Assembly (NCBI GenBank): GCA_041487355.1
Contig: JBGPND010000068.1
Coordinates: 1-22,670 of the forward strand
Length of the DNA stretch: 22,670 nucleotides
DNA from: JAMXLO01 sp041487355
GTDB taxonomy: Bacteria; Pseudomonadota; Alphaproteobacteria; Acetobacterales; Acetobacteraceae
Direction: 5' to 3'
In this document: one piece after another, positions 22,471 to 22,670 of the stretch
Numbering within the stretch: the stretch's first letter is position 1
How the letters are laid out: the number at the start of each line of letters is the position of its first letter
Made by a program: the position numbers and the translations under genes
Notes under the pieces: generated by a model
What the model saw: the letters and a program-made list of their open reading frames with translations, nothing else
The model's database searches: none
What the model was told of the DNA's origin: nothing

Positions 22471-22670
22471 AGGCGACGCCCAACAATTCCCGAATCGGGT
22501 GTGATCGGGGGTCCACGCCAGGGCGTATTGGGGATTCCGGCGCGGTTGGACGACGGCGTAGACTCTGCGGATGATAGATGCATCAGCGATTGGCGAACGA
22601 TACGCGGCGGTTCGTCGTAGCCTGAACGAGCGTGGCCGACGGCTGTTCGCGGCGGCGGAGGCACGAACCG
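22467..22670 (+). mobile_element. Left part of an insertion sequence (ISAzo13-like), continuing beyond the window
   Basis: The element begins where the second aldolase loses similarity to its intact twin (about 22467) and runs off the right edge. Its first ~100 bases are non-coding and include the small palindrome cccga-a-tcggg (22489-22499); a transposase-like frame follows. The exact terminal inverted repeat and target duplication cannot be defined because the right end is not in view. Confidence 0.65.
22571..22669 (+). CDS. Transposase, ISAzo13-like (N-terminal 33 residues only)
   Basis: ATG 22571 opens a frame MIDASAIGERYAAVRRSLNE continuing RGRRLFAAAEART to the window edge. The pattern 'RY..l...LNERGRRLfAAaEA' is how I remember ISAzo13-family transposases beginning, ahead of a helix-turn-helix. 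No strong ribosome-binding site is seen. The rest of the enzyme, including the catalytic region, lies outside the window, so the family call rests on the N-terminus alone. Confidence 0.65.
   Translation, partial: MIDASAIGERYAAVRRSLNERGRRLFAAAEART

Overview
The window is high-GC DNA from a bacterial chromosome, most likely an alphaproteobacterium (Acetobacteraceae, other Rhodospirillales or Hyphomicrobiales type). The clues are the strong G/C third-position bias, overlapping liv genes, a stand-alone ATP-dependent DNA ligase, and palindromic intergenic repeats of the 'cgtcatggccggg' and 'tcattgcgaggagcgaagc' kinds that I associate with such genomes. The genus is inference. I saw no rRNA, tRNA, CRISPR array or defence system.

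Layout. (1) 2-6724: a branched-chain/aromatic-type ABC importer (5'-truncated livK, then livH-livM-livG-livF with overlapping genes) followed at once by a PhzS-like FAD monooxygenase. livK and livH are separated by an AT-richer ~1 kb insert holding an orphan membrane protein and two very small ORFs, with a repeat at each edge. (2) 6837-7558 (minus): a cupin gene behind the truncated front end of an alpha/beta hydrolase. (3) 7657-9279: a polar-amino-acid-type binding protein and one permease, split by an almost perfect 40-bp-arm hairpin. No ATPase or second permease is nearby. (4) 9520-10380: an unrecognised exported/membrane protein of atypical composition. (5) 10458-12521 (minus): an NAD(P)-binding epimerase-like gene and an M20 amidohydrolase in one operon. 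(6) 12633-17519 (plus): hyuB and hyuA (hydantoinase/oxoprolinase type, both probably with TTG starts and each preceded by a palindromic repeat), then a luciferase-like flavin monooxygenase. (7) 17536-19143 (minus): a secreted GlcG/HbpS-like protein, an eroded sugar-type binding-protein pseudogene and a small lipoprotein. (8) 19284-20879: an ATP-dependent DNA ligase. (9) 20974-22670: two tandem HpcH/HpaI-type aldolases, the second cut off after about 203 codons by an insertion sequence whose ISAzo13-like transposase begins at the right edge.

Taken together this is an accessory catabolic region. Two importers, a ring-type flavin hydroxylase, an amidohydrolase, an ATP-dependent hydantoinase/oxoprolinase pair, an LLM monooxygenase and pyruvate-forming aldolases would suit uptake and stepwise opening of a nitrogen-containing cyclic or N-acylated compound. 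The substrate cannot be read from the sequence, and the grouping is a hypothesis. The region is also decaying and being rearranged: a truncated hydrolase, a deleted binding protein, an IS-broken aldolase, and many palindromic repeats between genes.
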